DNA from: Armillaria gallica
Taxonomy: Eukaryota; Basidiomycota; Agaricomycetes; Agaricales; Physalacriaceae
Length of the DNA: 64,000 bases
NCBI GenBank assembly: GCA_037576215.1
Contig: JBANDB010000002.1
Span: forward strand, 7,254,001-7,318,000
Reading direction: 5' to 3'
This document shows positions 35,435 to 47,089 of this stretch, piece by piece (the stretch's first letter is position 1; every line of letters starts with the position of its first letter). Under the pieces are notes generated by a model. That model was not told the DNA's origin and made no database searches. It worked only from the letters and a program-made list of their open reading frames with translations. A program made the translations under genes and the position numbers.

Positions 35435-36390
35435 TCACGTATCTGTCTCTATCCAATCATCCTCCCTATCCCCTCCTCCCCTCTCCATAAGCTCGCTCAC
35501 CGCAAATCCCAACCCAAGCTCCTGCCACGTATCATCAACACAACCCTGCTCTGGAAATGCTTCCTCCATGACTGCTGTTTATGGGCGACATCAAAGTACT
35601 GCCCTGTGAGCAAGCTCATTTGCTGCTTCTGGCAATGACCATGATGCCTTCGATTCATCAGAGTCCCATGGTTCTTTGTCTGATGAGGGCGAGGCCGTGT
35701 CCGATTCTTGCAGTTTATGCATGAACCGCGTGTGTTCTCGGGAGTCATGAGTCTTGTTTGTAGTAAAGACAGCGACTTACGGGCTAGCCGTTCATCCACT
35801 TTGTCCTGTGTATCGCTCTCCTTCCCAAAGGCTAGATATCATGCTCAAGTAGGCTCTCTCTAGGCATGTCTTGCATCCCGATGGAAGGAGCACTGTTAAG
35901 GTGTTCGAGCACGTTTATCCTGCAAATGGCATCAGATTGATGCTTCAAGAAATAAACGAACGTGTATCAGACTTGTTCCAGAGAGTCAGACCCATTCTCT
36001 TCTATATTGCTCTCCAAGCAATAACGGGGACCGAACCATTCATTCCAGGGAAGGTCGGGTCCTCTATACGTAGCGCACAGGCAGCTCAAGTCTGCGCAAC
36101 GTCTCCACCGAGAGGTACATTTTTCTTGAGTAGGTACTGAACTGTCCATGCATAGTGAGATTTAAGCGACCCAAGTTTGTCTCCCGAAAGAAAGTCTGCG
36201 CCGCACTGGAGAACTCCGCTGGAAGACTTAGTATGACCTGGGAAATACATGTTAGATGAGACGACAAGTACCGAGACAGTCGACGCACTTTGAAAGGGAC
36301 ATTGACCTCCCCTTTTCCTCTTCGCTTTTCCCCGTATCAGGAAACTCAAACACGCCTTTGAATGGTGGCTTATCTTCCTCAACAAGGACA
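35435..36390 (-). pseudogene. Degenerate coding region, unidentified
   Basis: Minus-strand pieces with coding texture occur in order. 36.1-36.3 kb reads SSAAQTFFRETNLGRLNLTM and SVETLRRLELPVRYV. 35.85-36.05 kb reads FPGMNGSVPVIALESNIEEN then, after a TGA at 35967-35969, YTFVYFLKHQSDAICRINVL. 35.45-35.75 kb reads FMHKLQESDTASPSSDKEPW and ends ELMERGGGDREDDWIETDT. Frames change between pieces. I do not recognise a family; it may be the 3' half of a larger gene. Confidence 0.35.
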
Positions 36391-37076
36391 GGCACGTGAG
36401 CTGGTGCTATGCCATCATTGATTAATGGAAGGGCTTAAGGGTGGTTGTGCATATGTTGAGAGAGCTTCTCCAGGGCCCTCACATATCAAGAGGTGTGAAG
36501 GAATCTGACAAGAATTACAAAGAAGGATGTTTCCAATGCGTCCCAGAGAGCAGTGTCAAGAAGGGAGACTATAGCTCTGGTGACTGCCTCGAATATTTTG
36601 GTGTCATCTTTATGCAGCATCGGGACCTTGTAACAAATTGCAGGCTTCTTGTCTGTTTGGGAGGTCCGGTCATGGTTGTCATGATCAGGAAGAGTGTCTT
36701 GTTTGGCATGCGCCCTCTCTCTTCGCACAATGTCACTTTGCCCCAGCTACCACCAAGTCAACGCATTTGGACCCGACGACGACTATGAGGAAGAAGAAGA
36801 GATATTCTGCATTACCCTCGAACTGGGAAACATTGAACTGGCTCTCATTCAAGGGCAGGAGTGTTTTCCCAGGGTGGATTTGGGCTGAGCTGAGGAGGGA
36901 GGCAGTGGTGGAGGCGGCAGTGTGTGCTACTCCTGTGATGATGGATGCCATGGTTGTGAGAAAAAGAGTGGGGATGCGTTTAAGAGCGTTCGGGTATTGA
37001 CGTCAGAGGGGCGTCGGGGATGGATGTGGAACACGTCACTACACAGCCCCACGGATTCTGACAAGCGCGCTTCATC
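36391..37076. other. Spacer with weak frames
   Basis: Overlapping open frames on both strands show no domain. A short block (AGGAAGAGTGTCTTGTTTG...CTCTCTCTTC at about 36685) resembles one at 34340, hinting at a small dispersed repeat or an exon shared by two relics. Confidence 0.25.
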
Positions 37077-38790
37077 ATGAAGGTGGCGGACCGGGAGCCT
37101 AGCGTCGGGCCAGTCGATGATGTTAGTAAATTTGTGACATTGTCACACTGCCAGCATGCACTTGTACCACAACCAGTGAGCTCAACGAGGCTCAACGTGC
37201 CAGGTAAGAGCTTCTTTATGCTCCTTCTCTAGCGCACAAGCTGACTTGGTTTTTTAAAAGATTTGATCTGTCTCCGCAATGAAGGTATGGTATTTCTGCT
37301 TCTCTTAGAGTCTGTACTAATCCTAATGCTTAGCTTTTCTCAGCATGACTATGTGATGATGGGGGCAAGCGGTGGTGTAGCAACTATTGAACTGGTGCAT
37401 CAATTTGGCCTTTTTTTAAAATCTTTCGCTAATGGATCTCTTTTCCTTGGTGTAGTCAGCAGCTACCTCGGTTGTAGGATGCATGTAATCGAGATGGGGG
37501 TTGAAGAGGGTTGCAAGTGATAACTTTGAGACAGTACGTGCCATGTGTTGATGCTGTGGCATGTTTATCAATACCCGCAGACTCGAAGCTGGGATTATGG
37601 GACGACAACGGACACATGTCAATGAATGGAATAGTCGCCACGACGAAACTTGTATGCAACCGCGCCAATGAGCTGAAGCAGACAGCGAACAACGTGGATC
37701 ACCATATCGACTCGGGGAGGGATCGAGGTGCAGGATCGAGGCTGGCTGCGGGTGTGCGGTCTATGGCCGGGGTGCAGATGGTTTCTATGACTGCTTCCCC
37801 TCAGTCTCAACAGTACAGGTTTGCAGTTGATGTGTATGCACATCTTCGGCTGAAAAATGTTCAGAGCTCCGTTCCTCTGGGACAGACAGTGTACAGCAAG
37901 AAGGGTCGCCCACCTAGGGCAAGAGACAAAGCTATCACAGCCTACGACATTATCATCTGATGCATGCACTGAGCTTATATTATTTGCTGCGCAGAAGATT
38001 GGTCGAGAGCGAGTCATGGTCATTTCTGTCATCACTCAGGCAGAACAACGACGAGATACTGCTCGGGAACAAGAGAGGCTGGAGAAGGAACGTGCGAGAC
38101 CGGCAACCTCAACATCTCATTATCGATGCGATACCAGTGTGACTAGCCCACAAACACCAGAACGAGGAAACGTTGCCCCCACTGCAAGTGAGTCGAACCA
38201 CTACTCACACGTAGTGGGGAGTCCAAGGGGAGGATATCTGTATTCACCAAGTCTTGGGGCAGGGCTGTATCAGCATTTGCTGACACTGCAAGCCCGACAG
38301 GTTGGGAGGCCACCTAAGCAGTCGCCAGCAGGGTCGAGTAAGAACCCGCCTACACTGCTGGATTCACTGGTGGATGTCACTCTTAATATGACAGAGGACA
38401 GTCTACCGAGCCGGAGGAGAAGGAGAGCCCATCGCAGAAGAGATGGCGCACATCTGGCTCGGGGATGCATAGTGCACTGGACGTGCGTGCGGACCAAGCT
38501 GCAGCATATGGGAAAGAATCAGAGGAGCAAACTGGAAGGTGTAAACCACGAGCATGACTGGGGAAGGTTGCTGCACCAATGATTATCTCTCCTGCACCGA
38601 GGGTGTTTGAGAGAGGTGAGGAAGAAGAAAAGGGTGAGGTTCCTTGACGATTGCGTTCTCCTCCACCACCACCAGACGCTGATGTGGATGCGGATGGGGA
38701 CATTGATCCTGATATTGATACGGAACCTAGTTCGTCACTGCTGCGCCTTTTTGGTTTAGATGGATGTGCTTCAGGACACGCACCCTGAAT
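37077..38790 (+). pseudogene. Decayed gene for an acidic/proline-rich, possibly nuclear protein
   Basis: A start at 37077 (MKVADREPSVGPVDDVSKF) is followed by a GTAAGA donor and small exons, one reading HDYVMMGASGGVATIELVHQ. Longer frames follow: KLGLWDDNGHMSMNGIVATT, GRPPRARDKAITAYDII, SDACTELILFAAQKIGRERV and EQRRDTAREQERLEKERAR. The last part, in a third frame, reads ESPSQKRWRTSG, SALDVRADQAAAYG, FERGEEEEKGEVP and RLRSPPPPPDADVDADGDID. Lesions are a frameshift near 37957, another near 38395, and TGAs at 38555-38557 and 38645-38647. Basic clusters and acidic/proline tracts suggest a nuclear regulator, but no family is assigned. Confidence 0.45.
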
Positions 38791-38821
38791 GGGTAGCATG
38801 CTAGACTGGTTACCGTCTCTC

Positions 38822-39310
38822 TGACTTTGAAATCCCAATGCTGCACAGGTGGCTGAAAAGAGGTCATGTGAATATCATGTGTGGGTTTCGGTCTGAGACG
38901 CGTCTGCCGTGAATACCGCCGTTTACACATCTCCCTCCTGTATTAGTACTATGAATACCTCGCATAGCTCCCTAAATATTCCAGACAGCTATAATTTGTT
39001 CCTTGAACTTGTTGAGCAGACCCCAAGCAGCCCAGGAGGGTCAGAATTGCCCTTGAGGGCAATTTACCAAGGTTGATGTATCAAAATGAAGAGATTTTGT
39101 TGGTAAAATAGATTCAGTGGTGGAAACAGGTCAGTAGAGACAGACATGGTTAAAATAACGGTGTTATATTGGAGGGGCATTCATGTTACATTAAAGTATG
39201 AAGCAAGTGAAAATAATTGGCAGCCGGTTGGGGTCGGTCTGAAGTCCACACATGATATTCACATGACCTCTTTTCAGCCACCTGTGCAGCATTGGGATTT
39301 CAAAGTCAGA
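38822..39310. repeat. 64-bp perfect inverted repeat pair with ~360 bp between arms
   Basis: The arm at 39247-39310 starts CACACATGATATTCACATGA and ends TTTCAAAGTCAGA. It is the exact reverse complement of 38822-38885. Outward of the arms similarity continues (GAGAGACGGT-AC-AGTCTAG), but on the right side this outer block is displaced by about 52 extra bases bounded by CAGA on both sides. Perfect arms imply a recent origin or a foldback/MITE-type element. No open frame lies between the arms. Confidence 0.85.
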
Positions 39311-39772
39311 TTTACCAGTCTCTCTGATCACACTTTCTTGCTTGCAATGTCAAGTGTCCAGAGAGACGGTTACAAGTCTAGTAGTGTGCATCGTTCATTC
39401 ATTTTTTGTATTATTTGCTGGATATCTTTCTGTCTCTTATGTGTTGTATGTGATGGATTATTATATGTATATTATTTTTGGTGTGTGTAACCTAATGTAG
39501 TATAGCATCTCACTGTTAATTAAAATTGCTGCTCAGTCATGTGGTTCCTGGTTACCGGTTATTCGACGCCAATTCTGGGTTCTGTGAACGTGCCTGGCAA
39601 AGATACGGTGACAGCAAGCATGCTTCCTCAAAGGAATGCAATGGTGACAGGACTTACCACGATGGACCCTGTCTTCTCACATGGCTAAGGTTTGTCACAT
39701 GTGATGAGCGCTTGCCCTTGTTCTCAGGTTACTGTCAGTGGCATCAGACCCCCCCTCTCCAAGTTTCCCCAG
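39311..39772. other. Spacer without a recognisable gene
   Basis: It holds the outer edge of the inverted-repeat element and the sequence upstream of the NACHT gene. No domain is seen. TATGTATATTATTTTTG lies near 39464. Confidence 0.3.
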
Positions 39773-42700
39773 GATGTCGGAACATCAGAGGTAAGTCTTT
39801 GCATAGTATATTTCAGCTCGAGTCTCATTTAACTTTAGTTGTTGTGTCATCAAGGGTCTATCCTCGCCTTCCACGATATTGTCCGCCTCCAACATGCACC
39901 AGATGTGGAAGTTCTCGAGCTCTTGCCTTGCAATGAAGAGATCTGAATCTATATGCGGATTGCTATCGCTGGAAAGGTCACCCACAGAACTGGTCTATTT
40001 GAGCTGGACACTAGTATATCGGTACCCAAATGGACTCTTAATATAAAACCGTAAGTGAATATATATCAGAGGGAAGAGCGTTGTCTGACAATATGCACAA
40101 AGAATTTTTGACGCATCGACAGTTGTAGATTTTAAGCTTTGTCATCCTCATAAATATTGGCATGATGAATGTCTTGGTACTGCATGGATATCATTTGCCG
40201 ATATGTTTAATGAAGAAGGGAATTGTGCGCCCATCTTCACTATGAAGCATCGCGCGTAGCTCACATAACTTCAGATATGACACTGTTGAGTCATAGTTCA
40301 TCTCCATCTACAGGGACGAAGATCAAGATATTATACTCAGAAACTACTGACTTTGATGAAAAGCTCGCAACCGAGTTTGTCAACACCACTGCTAGGCCTA
40401 CAGAGATGTTGAAGAAAATCAGTTGGATGCTTGAGCGTTTAGTACCTATAAAAGGGATGATAGATGCACTTGCAGAGGTGAATCAAGGATCACAGGACCC
40501 ATCCCACTGTCCAGCTGATGTGACATGTTACTAGCTCCATCATGCTGCAAGGATTGCATGGAGTTTCCTGTCTCTCGGTATTGAGGTATGGAACCCACTC
40601 CTCAGTACTGTTCGCTTTTTGATCATTCATGCATCAATTGCAGAAGCAGTCAGATACAGATGCACTCGTCATCGATCTATATGAGACGATGCTATTGACA
40701 AATGAACAGGCAATTTGTGATGAGGTCTTTCGGAACCACGAAAGGTTCCTTCCTGTTTACAGAGAACTCTTCAAACAAATTGTTGAATGCACGTTCTTCA
40801 TCTCGGGATACACAAATAGAACTTACCTTGGTAAGTTGGTATATTGTACTGTGCAACGAAAAAGATCCTGACTATTCTATCTCGAAGGTGCGCTAGTGGG
40901 ACATATCTCGAAGAAAGAAGCCATCAACAAGGCTGCAAAGTTCCAGAATGGGTTCAAGAGTTTGACTAAGCAACTCAGTGCCAGTATTGCGAAAGAGACT
41001 CTAGTCGTGGCCCTGCGGAATGAAGAGAAATTTGACAAACTCGAAAGAATTATGACAAAGACTCTGTCAGTCGCTTTATGGACTAAAGAGAGTGTCGACG
41101 GGCTCAGTATGCCCCATATTTTATCATTGCCTTCCTAAAACTAAATACGATGCTCAGTCATGCGAGTATTACTGGATGATGTATTACCGGCTCACCAGCG
41201 GGAGCCCAAGTTGATGTGCCTAGAAGGCACCCGTGTCGAAGTGATCAATGATGTCATGTATTGGATCACAGAGTGCTGTGGTGGCATGTTATGGTACACT
41301 GGGGTGGCTGGAACTGGAAAGAGCTCGCTTATGGGGATGCTATGCCAGGCCCTCAGTTCTGAATATGCATGCGGGCGCAACCGTCTGGGTAGCTTCATCC
41401 GCTACAATACATGGACTCATCAAAACTCATCATCAGTATCGCATATTCACTTGCCCTTTTTGACAGGAGGATTGGCCATGCAATTGCTCAGGCCCGTCAC
41501 AAAATCGGGTCGGTTTTGCCACCATCTCCGTGGGTCCAGTTTGACTGGCTGCTTCGCAAGCCGCTGTGGAGTATTCCAGAACTGCTTTATGAAGGCCCTG
41601 TGGCCATCATTATTGATGGCTTGGATGAATGCAACACATTGACTGACATCCTCGATGTCCTTGTTGAAGCATTCAGACCAGAATTACCCTTCATGTGACT
41701 CATTGTGTCTTGCAGGGAGGTGGAACAGATCTCTCGTGTATTCATGCCAAAACTCCATCATGCCAGCATCACCTGACTTGTTTTGGACACGTCGTCGAAG
41801 GATGTCAATAGTGACATTCAAAAATATATTGCTTTCCACTTTCGCCATATATATGCCCTTCTGGTAGAATGTGCTAAAGAGGTGAACAGATTTCATCAGC
41901 TGCGCTCAGACGATGCAGTCAAGGAGTTGGCTCAACGGGCGAAAGGCTTGTTTATTTGGGCTGCTGCTGTCTGCACATTCCTCGAACAACTACCCAGCAA
42001 AGCCAGACTAGAAGCACTTCTGGGGAGTCAAATCCCTGATGACACTATTCAATCATTAATGGTGCTCTACCGCATAGCTCTAGATCTCATAGTGACTGAA
42101 GGTCAAGAGAACTTGGAGAATGCGGACATCAGACATTGTATTCGTGATCTATTGGGTGCCATTGTTGTAGCAGAAGTGCCTCCTGGTGATACACTGGCCG
42201 GGCATACACCCTTTAAAAATGCATGTAATTTAACAATTTCTGGCAGTACAATAGTATTACATTATACCAATCAGTAAGACACAGAAAGAAAGTAGCACAT
42301 TGTAAAGAAAGATGTCCACCTGGCAACTTCGAAACAGGCTGATCCAACACTTGAATAGAAGATCGGTATTCTACCCAGTAGACCAAGGTTCCAGGTTGTG
42401 ACTCGTATAAGTGTAATCACCCAGCATTCTGGCGGAAGTTATCCGATCACCTGGTGATGATCTAATACAATTGATCGATCTGGTAGCCATGGATGAGATA
42501 ATACCTGCCAGGTAGAGTGTTTATCCTCACCAGGCTAGGTCAGCAAGCATATTAGTCAGTAGTAAAAAAGGATTGGTAATAGTGTACCAGTAGGATAGTA
42601 TAAATACAGGTCATGTATCTAGTGAGGGAGCAGGTTTCTGACCCCCCGGAACACTCAAGGGGTACCAATATGAAAAAAAAAGACATGGGGTTGATTAAAA

Positions 42701-44440
42701 AATTTTGTGCACCGATGCTGGACCTACCTACCTCCACATGACCAGTATGACATCATCTCATCTATTTTGAGCATCTTCTGTCGCAATTTTCCATATATCT
42801 TGCCAGAAATGGCTGTATTATATATGCTATAAAGTATTTTGAGTACAATTTGTATGCCAATATGTCCAGAATCACAAAATCACCTCAATGGGAGGTCTGA
42901 CATCATCACATCAGCAAGCACGGTCATTTTTGCAATGCTCGCCAACCTCATTGATTGTCTGTCTACATGGCTAGATGTGATGTCCCAAGGTAAGTTCTAT
43001 ACTGATAAGTATATTTTGTATCATAAATCATGAATAAATTGTGCTAAAAGTCCATTTTTAGGCCCCCAAAATGGTGGTCAACTTTTTTTTTTTCAGGCCT
43101 GATGGCCCAACCTACCTACCTACCCAGTGTGCCAGGCCAACATTCCAGCACCCCCTTGGGAACGCTACCAGGCAAATAGTACAGGTTTTATTGGTTAAGA
43201 GCTTCGAGTCGTAGACTCACCTGGAATAGAAAGATTGTGACCTGGTCATGTCGTGTGTGCAAGAACAGACAAGCAAGCAAACAGAATTAAGCTAGAAACA
43301 GAAAGTCAGACCTGAGAAACAGTTCAGAACCAGTCAGTGTGTTTTAAGTTGCAACCAGGCACAACGTATCAGTATTGAAACTGCACCAGGCAGCCAGCAC
43401 AAGTTTAGAACCTGCACCAGGCAGTTATTCTGTATCAGTTTGAGTTTGTGTTCAGTAACACGTCGAACTTAGAGTGGACATCACAATATATTCTTTATAC
43501 AAATCATATTCATTGCACCCAGAACTTGTATCCTACAGTACAAAGTGTCGCAACCTGGTATAACATACCTTCCTTTGAACTGCAATTACTGAGTGTTTGT
43601 GTGGTGTTTAGTGTGTAGCACTTTGCATTCATATAGGTGCTCAGCACCTTTCACTGGTTTGACTCTGGAAGCAATTGGTGCTTTGGTTCTCAAACCAATG
43701 GATCCTGCAGGGAAAACTGTTTACTTGAAGCTGACCAGTGTCATAGAAATGAGCTCGGAGCAAAAGGTCCTCCGATTGATACACAAATCATTTGATGATT
43801 TTCTTCAAGACAAGAATAGGAGCAGGGAGGAATGGTTTATTGACATCGAAGAACACAAGAGGAACCTCACTAGGATGTCCTTGTTGTCACTGAACATTTT
43901 TTTACAGTGTTCCTGGCAGCTGAATGCCACTAAAGATGTTTCAGCGCAGCAGTGTCATGATCAAATTCCTGCTCATATCTGTCATTATGCTGTGCTGGGA
44001 CCAGCATGGCACATTAACTCTTTTAACTCTGATGACTTTGGTGCAATTGAAGTCCTTTTTGGCCAGCACTTTCTATTGTGGTTGGAGGTGATTGTCACAC
44101 TCAGCACCCAGTACTTGAAACAATTTCGTAACTGTATCTATGATGTGAAGTATTGGATACAAGGAGTAAGTGATGAGCCATGACCATTTTATTTCATATG
44201 CTAACTTTGCTTGAAGATCCCGCAAGCAGGCAGCAATCTTCATTTTGGCATTGATGATGCTGTTGAAGCTGCTGACAAAATCATCTCCTCGTTGCTTGAT
44301 CCAAATGCAGAATGTGATTTGTACAATCTCCATCTGGCGGATATCTATCCTGTTCTCAAACTGCTTCCCCCTAAAAACATCATTTGGAGACGTTGGGAGC
44401 AACACCAAAACCTTAATATATTGGCAGTGTCATGGTAGAG
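39773..44440 (+). pseudogene. C2-like-NACHT NLR protein gene, decayed and interrupted
   Basis: The proposed start is MSEHQ at 39773. A C2-like segment reads AIAGKVTHRTGLFELDTS and DECLGTAWISFADMF. Helical exons follow (MLKKISWMLERLVPIKGMID, LHHAARIAWSFLSLGIE, KQSDTDALVIDLYETMLL). The NACHT domain has Walker A MLWYTGVAGTGKSSLMGML, a frameshift near 41405, then LIISIAYSLALFDRRIGHA and Walker B VAIIIDGLDEC. TGAs at 41696-41698 and 41774-41776 lie in PFM*LIVSC and SIT*LVLDTSS, where relatives have arginine. Downstream are GLFIWAAAVCTFLEQLP and, beyond an insertion, LTLEAIGALVL and LIHKSFDDFLQD. Such proteins are NTP-driven switches in fungal non-self recognition. No WD40 or ankyrin repeats were found at the end. 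Confidence 0.8.
42206..43640. mobile_element. Repeat insertion splitting the NACHT gene
   Basis: Coding sequence breaks after VPPGDTLAG near 42200 and resumes near 43650 as FTGLTLEAIGALV, which in relatives follows directly. The inserted DNA has no open frame. It contains AGTATAAATACAGG (42597, TATA-like) and several CACCAGGCA words at 43380-43430. A possible LTR end is GGTATAACA at 43568. These suggest a solo LTR or non-autonomous LTR element, but I could not match both ends or a target duplication. Short CACC-TTT similarity at the two junctions is too weak to rely on. Confidence 0.5.
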
Positions 44441-44764
44441 CTACTTCCTTTGCTAAGAGGCTCACAAGCTCTGCGGGTATTTGTACCTCACGTCGGCCAT
44501 ATGGGAAGGATGATAGACATGGGTGGCAATGGGTCGGCTTCCACATGGTGCAGACATTTTGAAGGAAGTGGCCAGTGCATTGCACACTTGATTGACAACT
44601 ACCCAACTCTGTCTGGGGATCTTTCAAACTATTACATAGTTTATTCGGATTTGTTGTGTATTTCGTCAGCTGCTCAAATCCACTGGACCACCACACATCA
44701 TCAAGCGGTACTGTGGTTATGAAGTGATGCTGGTTTTTCCATGGGTTACTGTGTCATTATGCAG
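44441..44764. other. Decayed tail region of the NACHT locus
   Basis: The frame at 44432-44722 is open but shows neither WD40 nor other repeat motifs. It may be a damaged 3' exon of the NACHT gene. Confidence 0.25.
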
Positions 44765-45154
44765 TGTTAAGATCCAGGGTATTTGAGTTAATACACGAAG
44801 TAATGAATACTTGAGTAAAACCCAAGTCGTGAGCAAGGATGTCTGAAAGCCGAGTTCCAACCACCAAGAGAGATCCGATATGGGTGCTAACAAGCACTAG
44901 GCATAGTTAACAGGGCATCAGCAAGCACTAGGCATAACTGACAGGGTTTCCGACAAGCGCTAGGTGTAGTTGGGAAGCAGTTGATTGGCAAGCGCTGGGT
45001 GTAACCGATCAAAGATGCTTAAATCACAGTTAAGTGGATGTCGAAGGGTAGTAAAATTAGATTAAGATATCCTAATACAATGTCAGGTAAGTATTTATAC
45101 ACTGCTAGTAAGGACTCAAGTCAGTATTATTCTCCAAGATTCCATCGCATTACA
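44765..45154 (+). mobile_element. Solo LTR candidate
   Basis: The segment begins TGTTAAGATCC and ends CATCGCATTACA, so it has TG...CA ends. GTATTTATACA near 45090 could be its TATA signal. No matching second copy or internal element is present in the window. The flanking five bases (TGCAG and GCATT) do not match, so the exact ends are uncertain. Confidence 0.5.
44890..45010 (+). repeat. Four-copy minisatellite inside the LTR
   Basis: Units start CAAGCACTAGGCATAGTTAA, CAAGCACTAGGCATAACTGA, CAAGCGCTAGGTGTAGTTGG and CAAGCGCTGGGTGTAACCGA. They are spaced about 31-35 bp apart. The first two keep CACTAGGCAT while the last two carry CGCT-GGTGT, a CpG/TpA-type difference between pairs. Confidence 0.75.
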
Positions 45155-46620
45155 GCATTAGCCAGAAGAATGGAGAAAATGCCAGTAGGCCGAGGTCAAG
45201 ACCAAGAACACTGAGAGAAAGCATGTGTTGACTCATGTACGACCGGAAAAGGCCTGATATCCATAACATGCAGCCTTTCGCTGGTGTACTTGTCGAGTCA
45301 ACATTCTCCTCGCAGTCCACTGGAAAAGTGGGAGTGTGAAGAGTGAGATGACTGTCCATGTGATGGGAATGCTGCAATGGCCAACTAAGCAAATGGTCAG
45401 CGTGAGCAGCATCGCAAAGAGGAGCACACCTACGTTGTTTGTTTGTGCCAGACAGAATACAGACAGGATACCATGGACTGCGCATGAAACATTATAGAAT
45501 GTGTAGGCGTGGATGTGTGGATAACTTCGATGGTCATGAGCATACTGAAAAGTTGGCTGAAAAGGGCATCAGTCAGCTATTGAAGAGAAAGACATATACA
45601 TGGGCATCAAGAGCGTGATCCTAGCTCCACGGAGAGCATGGCAAGCATCCAGGAGATCACACAGCTGGCGGAGCCAAATCTGAGAGAAAAGGTTAGGTGA
45701 AAAAAGGGAGACAACTAAGAAGCTCGCTCACTTTCTGTTAAGGTCGACCTGGAAGGAGCAGCTGGCAGTAGAGTAGAAGAGGGAGGTCCTATGTCCACGA
45801 GGAAGACTAAGGTGTGGAGATGAGGCTAATATCCCGCTTGCTCACAGTAACTATAATGTGTATCACAGATCATGGAGGAGGCACCTCGAAGTCACCCTCC
45901 GAGGTGAGGATCTCACTTAGTGAACCGTCAACTCGAACTCTTTCGGAGGAAAGCGGTAAAGGACAGGAGACAAGCAAGGCGCTGGACAAAAGCAGTCATT
46001 GGGGAGGAAAGCGCATGTTCCGGTGTTATCTTCCTGGCTGCCTAGACAGTGGGGCACATGCCATGAGGCTGTCACCCTGAGGTTGCTGTATCTTTCTTGG
46101 TCGTGAAGATGAATCTGGGAAGCCAAAGTCTGCAGGAAGGGTTCATTTCCAACTGCTGACGTGGACCACTTTGGAGAGGTACATTGGCTGGAGATTCATC
46201 CTTTACAAAGGGTAGTGTAATGTGGTGAGACATGATCTAGTATGGCAAACAGCGCTTGATGACACAGATGCCGTTGAGAGGGAGGCCCAAGCATTCATTT
46301 CACACTCTGTCTGAATGAGGTCTTGAAAAAGTTTCAAATTCAAGAACCCTCCTGTTATTCGAAATATAACTTCACTCAGATTACAGCAAAATATTGAAGT
46401 GCCATTCAGAACTATTGAAACTGTTCTGTTTCAACAACCATTCCATCAAATGAGCAACGACTATACCTCTTCTTTCTGTGACAAACGAGGCTTAAATTGC
46501 ATCAATATTGTGACAAGGAAGTCCATGAAGCATCACAAAAGTGTGGTTTCATTTCGCTCTCATTTCAATACGACGAAGCAACATTTGAGTCGCTTGAAGA
46601 GTGGTAAATAGTGGATATCC
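45155..46620 (+). pseudogene. Degenerate coding region, unidentified
   Basis: One frame (45814-46611) reads with stops TGA, TAG, TGA and TGA. Its parts include LSEPSTRTLSEESGKGQETS, GGKRMFRCYLPG, REAQAFISHSV, KSFKFKNPPVIRNITSLRL and VPFRTIETVLFQQPFHQM. Composition is protein-like in the second half. No domain was recognised. The first part, 45155-45813, shows nothing convincing. Confidence 0.25.
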
Positions 46621-47089
46621 GAGTGAGTACAACATATACACCTAACTTCATAAGTTCAAACTCACTACTGAGCGCAAAAACATCACTGAATTCAGCTTCT
46701 TCATCTTCCAATACCAATAAACCCCTGCAGGAGTCGTGCAGCCTCTGACTTTGGTTCATATTCACATTCCATAGTCCTCGTACTGCGATTATTCAGATTA
46801 TATGTTTTCTTGAATTCCAGCAAGGATCTCGAAGGGTAGTCGACCTCTGGTGCAGATGATGGCTGATTAGTACTGAGAGAATCTTGAGCGGTGATTTCTG
46901 CTTTCAGTGCGAAGCACGTGCATTTTCAATTTGCTGGGCTCGTCGTATGCACAATAACAAGTTCTGCAAGTTTCTGATAGCCAGTTTACCAGGCTAGGCT
47001 TGCCGGCATTCAGTTGAACGTCCTCACTCTTCCTCATATTTTTGGCTTCTCCTCTGAGGGTCCTCATTCAACATCAATGAGGATGTCAG
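46621..47089. other. Spacer without a recognisable gene
   Basis: No domain or repeat partner was found. A minus-strand frame at 46867-47067 is open but has no recognisable motif. Confidence 0.25.

Noticed and set aside
38780..38885. A tRNA or tRNA-derived SINE around GGGTAGCATGCTAGACTGG
   Set aside because: A weak A-box-like word is present, but no clover-leaf stems, B box at the right spacing or A-rich tail could be found. The inverted repeat explains the sequence better.
44432..44722. WD40 repeats at the end of the NACHT protein
   Set aside because: Expected by family architecture, but no GH...WD spacing is visible in any frame.
45150..45485. Minus-strand hypothetical protein
   Set aside because: Composition is rich in Cys, His and Leu without pattern, and it overlaps the LTR candidate border. 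Probably a chance open frame.
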